NCBI GenBank assembly: GCA_019237595.1
Contig: JAFAGU010000243.1
Coordinates: 1 to 5,627, forward strand
Reading direction: 5' to 3'
Length of the DNA stretch: 5,627 bases
Source of the DNA: Betaproteobacteria bacterium
Lineage (GTDB): Bacteria > Pseudomonadota > Gammaproteobacteria > Burkholderiales > SG8-39
Positions 1-5,568 of the stretch are shown one piece after another (position 1 is the first letter of the stretch; each line of letters opens with the position of its first letter). Under the pieces are notes generated by a model that was not told the DNA's origin, did no database searches, and was given only the letters and a program-made list of their open reading frames with translations. The translations under genes and the position numbers were made by a program.

Positions 1-1542
1 GGAACGGTGCTCGGCCTGCAATCAGGGAATCGGACGCAAGGTCACCGGTTCATGGGCGCTCGCGAGATAGTGCTGCCGCACGCCGCGCAATACGAAAGCG
101 TTCTGCGCGAGGAAGGGAAGGTAATCGCCGACTTCGATGTGCGACGCCGCCTGATTGGCGTCGAGCTCGCCGCGGAGGCGAAGCGGCTCGGCGGCGCCCT
201 GGGCGAATTCGAGCGGCTGCTCGACGAAGTGACGGCGCTCGTCGAGCATCCGAGCGTCTACGCTGCGCAATTCGATCCCGCGTTCCTGCAGGTCCCGCAG
301 GAGTGCCTGATCCTCACGATGCAGCAGAACCAGAAGTACTTTCCGCTTTTCGACGGGTCGGGGAAGCTTCTCCCCGCTTTCCTGGTCGTCTCGAACATGG
401 AAGTCGCCGATTCGCGCCATATCGTCTCGGGCAATGAGCGCGTGGTGCGCCCGCGCCTCGAGGACGCGCGCTTCTTCTTCGACCAGGACCGCAAGACGCG
501 GCTCGAAGCAAGGGTGCCGGGGCTCGCCAAAGTCGTGTACCACGGCAAGCTCGGCAGCCAGCTCGAGCGTGTGGAGCGCATCCAGCTCCTCGCCGGCGCG
601 ATCGCCCGCTTGCTCAAGGCCGACCCGGCGCTCGCGGAGCGCGCGGCGTGGCTGTCCAAGGCCGATCTCCTCACCGGCATGGTGGGCGAGTTCCCCGAGC
701 TCCAGGGAACGATGGGCCGCTACTACGCGATGCACGACGGCGAGCCGCGCGCCGTCGCGGATGCGATCGCGGAGCACTATCTGCCACGCTTCGCCGGCGA
801 TCGCCTGCCGGAGTCTGGCGTTTCGGCCGCGGTTGCGCTCGCCGACAAGCTGGACCTCCTCGCCGGCATGTTCGGCATCGGCCAGCATCCCACCGGAGAA
901 AAAGACCCGTTCGGCCTGCGGCGAGCCGCGCTCGGAGTGGTGAGGATCCTGGTAGAGCGAAAGCTCCCCCTTTCGCTGCACGAGCTGCTTGAGCACGCCT
1001 TCCGCGAGTACCAAGGCAAGATTGCCGATGCGCATACAGATGTTCAGCTCTTCATAGCCGATCGCTTCGCCGGCTACCTTAAGGACCAGGGCTTTTCCGT
1101 CCAGCAAATCGAAGCCGTGCTCAGCCAGAACCCCGCCCGACTCGACCTCGTCCCGCTACAGCTCGAGGCCGTGCGTGCGTTCGAATCCCTTCCGGAAGCC
1201 GAGAGCCTCGCGGCTGCGAACAAGCGCATTGGCAACATCCTCAAGCAGGCCGGGGCCTTGCCGAAGGAGTTCGATGCGAGCCTTCTCTCGCAGCCGGAGG
1301 AGAAGGCCCTGGCCGCCGCTTTCCAGGCAACGGAGAAGAGCTTCGACGCCGCCTACCGCGAGCTCCAGTTCACCCGGGCCCTCCAGGCGCTCGCCTCGCT
1401 CAAGGCGCCGGTCGACGCGTTCTTCGACAAAGTCATGGTCATGGACAAGGACGAGCGGATCCGCGCGAACCGCATCGGCTTCCTCGGCCGGCTCCATGGC
1501 ACCATGAACCGCATCGCCGACCTCTCGAAGCTCGCGAAATGA
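1..1542 (+). CDS. glyS: Glycyl-tRNA synthetase beta subunit, 5' end cut off by the window
   Basis: Beta chain of the alpha2-beta2 bacterial glycyl-tRNA synthetase, which charges tRNA-Gly in the cytoplasm; the beta chain mainly recognises and binds the tRNA. The reading frame is open from base 1, and the first residues run straight into the conserved LGLQSGNRTQGHRF stretch, so the GTG at base 7 is an internal codon and the true start lies upstream. The window holds 513 residues. The family is usually about 690-710, so roughly the first 180-200 are missing. Visible landmarks are the SKADLLTGMVGEFPELQGTMG block (about residues 219-239 of this fragment), an IGQHPTGEKDPFGLRRAALG block (about 294-313), and a C-terminal DALR-type anticodon-binding domain (about 445-510) with FFDKVMVM and RANRIGFL. 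The C-terminus is intact. The stop overlaps the gmhB start as ATGA. The partner glyQ is expected just upstream. Identification is firm. Confidence 0.97.
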   Translation, partial: GTVLGLQSGNRTQGHRFMGAREIVLPHAAQYESVLREEGKVIADFDVRRRLIGVELAAEAKRLGGALGEFERLLDEVTALVEHPSVYAAQFDPAFLQVPQECLILTMQQNQKYFPLFDGSGKLLPAFLVVSNMEVADSRHIVSGNERVVRPRLEDARFFFDQDRKTRLEARVPGLAKVVYHGKLGSQLERVERIQLLAGAIARLLKADPALAERAAWLSKADLLTGMVGEFPELQGTMGRYYAMHDGEPRAVADAIAEHYLPRFAGDRLPESGVSAAVALADKLDLLAGMFGIGQHPTGEKDPFGLRRAALGVVRILVERKLPLSLHELLEHAFREYQGKIADAHTDVQLFIADRFAGYLKDQGFSVQQIEAVLSQNPARLDLVPLQLEAVRAFESLPEAESLAAANKRIGNILKQAGALPKEFDASLLSQPEEKALAAAFQATEKSFDAAYRELQFTRALQALASLKAPVDAFFDKVMVMDKDERIRANRIGFLGRLHGTMNRIADLSKLAK

Positions 1543-2072
1543 AGCTCGTCATCCTCGATCGCGACGGCACCATCAACGAGGACAGCGACGAATACATCAA
1601 GTCGCCGGCGGAGCTCCGCCCGATCGAGGGGAGCCTCGAGGCGATCGCGCGCCTCGCGCAGGCGGGATATCGCATCGTGGTGGCGACCAACCAGTCGGGG
1701 ATTGCGCGGGGGCTCTTCGATACCGCGACCCTCATTGCGATCCACGACGCGCTGCAGCGCGCGGCGGCCCAGGCGGGAGGGCGGATCGATGCCTTCTTCT
1801 TCTGCCCGCATGCCGCGGACTCTTCCTGCGAGTGCCGCAAGCCGAAGCCCGGGATGCTGCGCGAGATCGCGCGGCGCTTCAACGTTTCGCTCGGAGACGT
1901 CTACATGGTGGGCGACGCGCAGCGCGACCTCGATGCGGCGGCGGCGGCCGGCGCGAAGCCGGTGCTCGTGCTGACCGGCAAGGGCGAGCAGACGAAGGCG
2001 GAGGGCAGGCTTCCCCCCGGCACGCTCGTCGTTCCCGACCTCGCCGCCTTCGCGCAACGCCTCGCTCCATGA
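1539..2072 (+). CDS. gmhB: D-glycero-D-manno-heptose-1,7-bisphosphate 7-phosphatase
   Basis: Cytoplasmic HAD-family phosphatase that removes the 7-phosphate from heptose bisphosphate in the ADP-heptose pathway, supplying the LPS inner core. The 177 residues are close to the family length. HAD motif I is DRDGT (D7 nucleophile, D9 acid/base), motif II is in ATNQSG (49-54), motif III is in RKPKPGM (K102 or K104), and motif IV is GDAQRD (D126, D130) for magnesium. The GmhB-specific zinc loop is present as C89-P-H91 and C97-E-C99. The spacing between H91 and C97 is only five residues, shorter than I recall for the E. coli enzyme, but short-loop versions are common. The ATG is inside the ATGA shared with the glyS stop, and no clear Shine-Dalgarno precedes it, so translation probably depends on ribosomes finishing glyS. 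The stop overlaps plsC in the same way. The sequence does not show whether the alpha or beta anomer is preferred. Confidence 0.96.
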   Translation: MKLVILDRDGTINEDSDEYIKSPAELRPIEGSLEAIARLAQAGYRIVVATNQSGIARGLFDTATLIAIHDALQRAAAQAGGRIDAFFFCPHAADSSCECRKPKPGMLREIARRFNVSLGDVYMVGDAQRDLDAAAAAGAKPVLVLTGKGEQTKAEGRLPPGTLVVPDLAAFAQRLAP

Positions 2073-2815
2073 CGCTCGCGCGCTCGAGCGCTTTCGCGCT
2101 CGCGCTCGTGCTCCTCACGCCGCCCTACGCGATCCTCGCGCTTGCGACGTTCCCGCTTCCCCGCCTCATGCGCTACCGGGTGATCTCGGGCTGGTCGCGG
2201 CTCGTCGTGCACCTCGCGCGGTGGATCCTCGGCATCCGCTGGCGCGTCGAGGGGCTCGACAACCTGCCGGCGCGGCCCGCGGTCATCCTCGCGAAGCACC
2301 AATCGGCCTGGGAAACGATGGCATTCCAGCTCTTCCTGCCGCCGCAAGTCCACGTCCTCAAGCGCGAGCTCCTGTGGATTCCCTTCTTCGGCTGGGGGCT
2401 CGCGCTGATGAGCCCGATCGCGATCGACCGCTCGCGCGGGGTCGCGGCGCTGCGCGCCATCGCGCGCCGCGGCGCCGAACGGCTGCGCCAGGGTTTCTGG
2501 GTCGTCGTCTTCCCCGAGGGCACGCGAGTTGCTCCGGGCGAGCGGCGGGACTACCAGCTCGGCGGCGCCTGGCTTGCAGCGGAAACCGGCGTTCCCATAG
2601 TTCCACTGGCCCATAACGCGGGCTTGCTCTGGCCGCGCAACGCTTTCTTGAAGCGCGCCGGCACTGTTACTGTTCGCATCGGCCCGGCGATCGCATCGAC
2701 CGGGCGCGACCCCAAGACCCTCAACGCGCTCGCAGAGCAATGGATCGAGACACAGCAGGCCGAGCTTTGCCCGGCAGCGGCCGCGAGGCCGGCGGGCGCC
2801 GCCGCGAGCGGCTGA
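2069..2815 (+). CDS. plsC: 1-acyl-sn-glycerol-3-phosphate acyltransferase (PlsC family)
   Basis: Membrane-associated acyltransferase that adds the second acyl chain to lysophosphatidic acid, giving phosphatidic acid for phospholipid synthesis. The protein is 248 residues. Residues 6-28 form a hydrophobic N-terminal segment typical of the family. The acyltransferase domain follows: motif I is K76-H77-Q-S-A-W-E82, motif II is in SPIAIDRSRG (115-124), motif III is FPEGTR (148-153) and motif IV is GVPIVPLAHN (174-183). Motif I reads HX4E where the textbook form is HX4D; I recall KHQSAWET as frequent in proteobacterial homologues, so the protein is probably active. The start is the ATG in the ATGA overlap with gmhB; the frame stays open upstream, but that part only shadows gmhB. 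The last 18 or so residues are Ala/Pro-rich and look non-essential. The lysophosphatidate substrate is inferred from the family; a related acyl acceptor is possible. Confidence 0.92.
   Translation: MTLARSSAFALALVLLTPPYAILALATFPLPRLMRYRVISGWSRLVVHLARWILGIRWRVEGLDNLPARPAVILAKHQSAWETMAFQLFLPPQVHVLKRELLWIPFFGWGLALMSPIAIDRSRGVAALRAIARRGAERLRQGFWVVVFPEGTRVAPGERRDYQLGGAWLAAETGVPIVPLAHNAGLLWPRNAFLKRAGTVTVRIGPAIASTGRDPKTLNALAEQWIETQQAELCPAAAARPAGAAASG
2077..2110 (+). other. Imperfect GC-rich hairpin over plsC codons 3-14
   Basis: Bases 2085-2091 pair perfectly with 2096-2102 (7 bp, loop TTTC). After one mismatch, the pairing continues outward with a few further base pairs to about 2077/2110. A perfect 12-base palindrome (2080-2091, GCGCTCGAGCGC) overlaps it. 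The hairpin would begin eight bases after the first base of the plsC start codon and could slow new initiation or mark the coupled gmhB-plsC junction. It may also be a by-product of repeated CTCGCG-type Leu/Ala codons in the hydrophobic N-terminus. The structure is visible; a role is inference. Confidence 0.3.
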
Positions 2816-2826
2816 GCATCGCCGAC

Positions 2827-3528
2827 ATGCGTTCGATCGCGCTCGCGGGCCAGGCGGTGGAGTACCGCTTCGCCCGGCGCCGCAGGCGCACCCTCGGCAT
2901 CACGGTCGACGCCTCGGGCCTCGCGGTGTCGGCGCCGCTGCGCGCGCCGCTGCGCGACGTGGAGGCGTTCCTCCGCGACAAGGAGCGCTGGATCCTGCGC
3001 AAGCTCGACGAATGGTCGCGCGTGCCGCGCCCGCGGGCGGTCGAAGTGAGGACCGGCGAGATGGTTCCGGTACTCGGGGTGCCGCGCCGGCTCGAGCTCT
3101 GCGAGGGCGGGCGCGCGGTGGCGCTCGAGGCGGATCGGCTGGTCGTCTGCTCGCCTGTCGGCCAGCGCGCCTTCGAGACGCTCCTGGGATGGCTGAAGAC
3201 GCGCGCGTTGGAGGCGCTCGGGCCGCGCGTGGATCACTTCGCGTCGGCGCTGGGCCTGCCGGCCCCGGACCTCGCGCTCTCCGGCGCCCGCTCGCAGTGG
3301 GGCGTCTGCATGGAAGGCGGCGCCATCCGCCTGAACTGGCGGCTCGTGCACCTTGCGCCGCGGCTCTCCGACTACGTCGCGGCGCACGAGGTCGCGCACC
3401 TCCTGGAAATGAACCACTCGAAACGATTCTGGGCGCTGGTGGGAAGGCTGTATCCTGCGTGGCGCGCCGCCCGCGAGGAGCTCGAGATCGCCGGCGCCGC
3501 GATTCCGATCCTCCAGGGGGCACGATGA
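2827..3528 (+). CDS. YgjP-type (DUF45/M48-like) zinc metallopeptidase, role unknown
   Basis: Predicted cytoplasmic metal-dependent hydrolase of the YgjP/DUF45 family, often annotated as SprT-like or M48-family; its substrate is not established. With the ATG at 2827 it has 233 residues. The N-terminal half starts with the usual strand-rich region (VEYRFARRRRRTLGITVDAS, about 11-30). The active site is HEVAH (H187, E188, H191) followed by the family signature E194-M-N196-H197-S, with H197 the likely third zinc ligand, then FW and a C-terminal helix. The conserved RWGSC-like motif appears as QWGVC (157-161), followed by IRLNWRLV. No signal peptide or membrane segment is seen. Start choice: 2827 lies 11 bp after the plsC stop but has only a weak ribosome site. 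A TTG at 2767 or an ATG at 2740 would add 20 or 29 Arg/Gly-rich residues and overlap plsC by 49 or 76 bases. Family similarity begins at about residue 4 of the short form. The stop overlaps gloA as ATGA. Confidence 0.88.
   Translation: MRSIALAGQAVEYRFARRRRRTLGITVDASGLAVSAPLRAPLRDVEAFLRDKERWILRKLDEWSRVPRPRAVEVRTGEMVPVLGVPRRLELCEGGRAVALEADRLVVCSPVGQRAFETLLGWLKTRALEALGPRVDHFASALGLPAPDLALSGARSQWGVCMEGGAIRLNWRLVHLAPRLSDYVAAHEVAHLLEMNHSKRFWALVGRLYPAWRAAREELEIAGAAIPILQGAR
3515..3520 (+). promoter_or_regulatory. Ribosome binding site for gloA
   Basis: A purine run AGGGGG lies four bases before the gloA ATG, inside the last codons of the metallopeptidase gene. It is the only obvious Shine-Dalgarno-like site among the starts in the + operon, which suggests gloA can be initiated directly as well as by coupling through its ATGA overlap. 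The spacing is rather short. Confidence 0.5.
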
Positions 3529-3908
3529 GAATCCTGCACACCATGCTTCGCGTGGGCGACCTCCAGCGCTCGGTGCGCTTCTACACCGAGGTGCTCGGCA
3601 TGAAGCTCCTGCGCACCACCGACCGGCCGGAACAGAAATACTCGCTCGCCTTCGTGGGCTACGACGACGAGGATCGCGCGGCGGTGCTCGAGCTCACCTA
3701 CAACTATGGCGTCGAGCGCTACGAGCTAGGATCTGCCTTCGGGCACGTCGCGATTCAGGTCCCGGACGTGAAGAAGGCCTGCGAAGACGTGCGCCGCCAG
3801 GGCGGCAAGGTGACCCGCGAGGCCGGACCCGTTAAGGGCGGCACGACGGTGATCGCCTTCGTCGAGGACCCGGACGGCTACAAGATCGAGTTCATCCAGG
3901 GCCGCTAG
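3525..3908 (+). CDS. gloA: Lactoylglutathione lyase (glyoxalase I)
   Basis: Converts the hemithioacetal of methylglyoxal and glutathione to S-lactoylglutathione, the first step of cytoplasmic methylglyoxal detoxification. The 127-residue protein has two beta-alpha-beta-beta-beta (VOC) modules, roughly 1-60 and 70-127. The four metal ligands fall at H5, E56, H74 and E122, the same numbers as in E. coli GlxI. The length matches the short bacterial class, which is usually nickel/cobalt-dependent rather than zinc-dependent; that preference is inferred from the class. Other family marks are FYTEVLGMKLLR (19-30), YSLAFVGY (39-46) and EDPDGYKIEFIQ (114-125). The start is the ATG that overlaps the previous stop (ATGA) and follows an AGGGGG site; the open frame upstream is a shadow of the metallopeptidase gene. 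It is the last gene of the + operon, and its TAG stop shares bases with the rsmA stop on the other strand. gloB is not in the window. Confidence 0.97.
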   Translation: MRILHTMLRVGDLQRSVRFYTEVLGMKLLRTTDRPEQKYSLAFVGYDDEDRAAVLELTYNYGVERYELGSAFGHVAIQVPDVKKACEDVRRQGGKVTREAGPVKGGTTVIAFVEDPDGYKIEFIQGR

Positions 3909-4678
3909 CCGCCCCGGCGAAGCGAGGCGCTGATGCGCGCGTAGTCGCGCGCCGAGAGGTTCTCCGGCCGCAGGCCGGAGTCGATTCCAAGCGAAGGCCA
4001 GTCCACGCCGGGAAGCGCGTTGCGCAGCGTCTTGCGGCGCGCGGAAAAGGCGCGGCGCAGCACGTCCTCGTCGATTTCGAGCGGCGAGGGAATCGGCTGC
4101 ATGCGCACGAAGGACGATTCCACCTTGGGCGGAGGCCGGAAAGCCCCGGGCCCGATGTCGAAGAGCCGCTTCATCGTGAACCGCGACTGCAGGCTAACGG
4201 AGAGCCGCCCGTAGGCCGGCGTCGAAGGCTGCGCGACCATCCGCTCGACCACCTCCTTCTGCAGGAGGAAGTGCAGGTCGCGAAATCGCTCCACCCAGCG
4301 CGACAAGTGGAACAGGAGCGGCGTGGATATGTTGTACGGCAGGTTGCCCACGATGCGCGCGCCGACCGGAAGGCCGCCAAAGTCGAATCCCAGCGCGTCC
4401 GCCGAATGGATTTGCAGCCGCTCGCGCGGAAAGGCTTTCCCGAGGAGCTGCACCAAGTCCCGGTCGAGCTCGATGGCCTGCAGGCGCTCGAGCCTTTCGA
4501 GGAGCAGGCGCGTGAGCGCGCCCTCCCCCGGGCCGATCTCGATTACGAAGTCTTTCGGCGAGGGAGCGATGGCCTCGACCATGCGCGCGAGCGCATGGGG
4601 ATCGTGGAGGAAATGCTGCCCGAAGCGCTTGCGCGCGACGTGCGTTCTAGCGGTGCCGGCCCGCGAGCTCGATGGCAA
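3905..4678 (-). CDS. rsmA: 16S rRNA adenine-N6,N6-dimethyltransferase (RsmA/KsgA), TTG start
   Basis: Dimethylates the two adjacent adenines in the 3'-terminal hairpin of 16S rRNA (A1518/A1519 in E. coli) using S-adenosylmethionine, late in 30S assembly; its loss gives kasugamycin resistance. The protein is 257 residues. It shows RKRFGQHFLHD (16-26), SAM motif I EIGPGEG (47-53), the acidic residue after strand 2 (E70), SADAL (92-96), catalytic motif IV N112-L-P-Y115, FRPPPKVESS (180-189), and a C-terminal helical domain with FSARRKTLRN (211-220). The start is TTG at 4678-4676. An in-frame TGA lies two codons upstream, and no ATG, GTG, CTG or second TTG occurs before the conserved FGQHF block, so TTG is the only ordinary start available. 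A GAGG lies nine bases before it. The start is inside pdxA (32-base overlap), and the stop shares CTAG with gloA. H replaces the usual N in FGQNF, a common variant. Confidence 0.96.
   Translation of the reverse strand: MPSSSRAGTARTHVARKRFGQHFLHDPHALARMVEAIAPSPKDFVIEIGPGEGALTRLLLERLERLQAIELDRDLVQLLGKAFPRERLQIHSADALGFDFGGLPVGARIVGNLPYNISTPLLFHLSRWVERFRDLHFLLQKEVVERMVAQPSTPAYGRLSVSLQSRFTMKRLFDIGPGAFRPPPKVESSFVRMQPIPSPLEIDEDVLRRAFSARRKTLRNALPGVDWPSLGIDSGLRPENLSARDYARISASLRRGG
3935..3980. other. Two tandem GC-rich inverted repeats just past the gloA stop
   Basis: Two perfect inverted repeats sit close together. Bases 3935-3941 pair with 3946-3952 (7 bp, loop TAGT), and bases 3962-3969 pair with 3973-3980 (8 bp, loop GCA). 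They begin 27 bases after the gloA stop and lie inside the last codons of rsmA on the other strand. Neither is followed by a T-rich run in either direction, so they are not classical intrinsic terminators. They could protect or help end the gloA transcript, or simply reflect Arg/Ala codons of RsmA in GC-rich DNA. The repeats are seen directly; any function is inference. Confidence 0.35.
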
Positions 4679-5555
4679 GCTTCACCGCCTCGACGAGGCT
4701 TCCGGCGTCGGCTTTCCCCTGACCCGCGATGTCGAGCGCCGTGCCGTGGTCGACGGACGTGCGCACGAAAGGCAGCCCGAGCGTGACGTTCACGCCGCGT
4801 CCGAAGCTCGCGTACTTCAGCACCGGCAAGCCTTGATCGTGGTACATCGCGAGGACGCAGTCGGCGCCGCGGAGCCGGTCGGGAACGAATAGCGTGTCGG
4901 CGGGGATGGGTCCTTCGACATGCATGCCTTCCGCCCCTGCCGCAACGATCGCCGGCTCGATCACTTCCATGTCCTCGCGCCCGAGGTGCCCGGACTCGCC
5001 GCTATGCGGATTGAGCCCGGCGACGAGGATGCGCGGACGCTCGATGCCGAATCGGCGCCTGAGGTCCCAGTCCACGATTCGGATCACGCCATGCAGCCCT
5101 TCGCGCGTAAGCGCGCGCGGCACTTCCGCGAGGGCGAGATGCGTAGTGGCGAGCGCGACGCGCAAACCGCCGCCCACGAGCATCATGACCACCTGCGTCC
5201 GCGCCCGCTCGGCGAGATATTCAGTATGCCCGGTGAACGGGATGCCGGCGTCGTTGATGACGCTCTTCTGCACCGGCGCCGTCACCATCGCATCGAATTC
5301 TCCGGCGAGGCAGCCGTCGATCGCGCGATCGAGGACCTTGAGAACGTAGCGCGCATTCGCGGGATCGAGCCGCCCCGGGATCCTGGGCCGCTCGAGCGGC
5401 ACGTGCTCCACGATGTCGACCCCGTCGAGGAGCGAACGATCGCCGATCACGACGAGCCGCGCCTCGAAACGCTCCCGTGCGAGGCGCGCGCAGATTTCGG
5501 GACCGATGCCCGCCGGCTCGCCGGAGGTGACGGCGATGGTGGGCGCGGCGCTCAT
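4647..5555 (-). CDS. pdxA: 4-hydroxythreonine-4-phosphate dehydrogenase
   Basis: NAD-dependent oxidation and decarboxylation of 4-phosphohydroxy-L-threonine in the DXP-dependent pathway to pyridoxal 5'-phosphate, in the cytoplasm. The protein is 302 residues. Landmarks are TSGEPAGIGPE (10-20), APVQKSVINDAGIPFTGHTE (93-112) with substrate-contacting H110-T111, the divalent-metal histidines H139 (ATTH), H184 (GLNPH) and H239 (MYHDQG), then GRGVNVTLGLPFVRTSVDHG (252-271) and the C-terminal AGQGKADAGS. E. coli PdxA is about 329 residues; the difference lies almost all between residues 42 and 66 here, a variable surface region, so all catalytic parts remain. The ATG lies 13 bases after the surA stop without a clear Shine-Dalgarno, suggesting coupling to surA. 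The 3' end overlaps the start of rsmA by 32 bases. The surA-pdxA-rsmA order is the same as in enterobacteria. Confidence 0.97.
   Translation of the reverse strand: MSAAPTIAVTSGEPAGIGPEICARLARERFEARLVVIGDRSLLDGVDIVEHVPLERPRIPGRLDPANARYVLKVLDRAIDGCLAGEFDAMVTAPVQKSVINDAGIPFTGHTEYLAERARTQVVMMLVGGGLRVALATTHLALAEVPRALTREGLHGVIRIVDWDLRRRFGIERPRILVAGLNPHSGESGHLGREDMEVIEPAIVAAGAEGMHVEGPIPADTLFVPDRLRGADCVLAMYHDQGLPVLKYASFGRGVNVTLGLPFVRTSVDHGTALDIAGQGKADAGSLVEAVKLAIELAGRHR
4688..4691 (-). promoter_or_regulatory. Ribosome binding site that decides the rsmA TTG start
   Basis: On the - strand, GAGG lies nine bases upstream of the TTG at 4678-4676, within the pdxA coding sequence. With the in-frame TGA just before the TTG, it supports this codon as the rsmA initiator. 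A threonine ACG codon at 4645-4643 would give a more family-typical N-terminus (x-HVARKRFGQ) but has no such site in front of it. Confidence 0.55.
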
Positions 5556-5568
5556 GGCGTGCGGTCGG

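Noticed and set aside
7..9. GTG at base 7 as the start of glyS
   Set aside because: It sits immediately before a conserved internal block of the beta chain, and the frame is open to the window edge, so the gene simply continues upstream.
22..1107. 361-codon open frame on the - strand opposite glyS
   Set aside because: It lies wholly antisense to the well-conserved glyS frame. Its protein is rich in Arg, Glu, Leu and Ala with no recognisable domain, as expected of a shadow frame in GC-rich DNA.
1832..2068. 79-residue upstream extension of plsC
   Set aside because: It runs inside gmhB in another frame and reads as Arg-rich low-complexity sequence. The ATG in the ATGA overlap gives the normal family length and a proper hydrophobic N-terminus.
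1353..2740. Long - strand frames opposite gmhB and plsC (234 and 279 codons)
   Set aside because: They are antisense shadows with low-complexity Arg-rich translations, and no family motif or ribosome site.
3012..3524. 171-residue upstream extension of gloA
   Set aside because: It is a shadow of the metallopeptidase gene. The ATG at 3525 has a ribosome site and places all four metal ligands at the family positions.
4271..5349. + strand frames opposite rsmA and pdxA (151 to 189 codons)
   Set aside because: They mirror the conserved rsmA and pdxA frames, show no motif, and are Arg/Ser/Pro-rich shadow translations.
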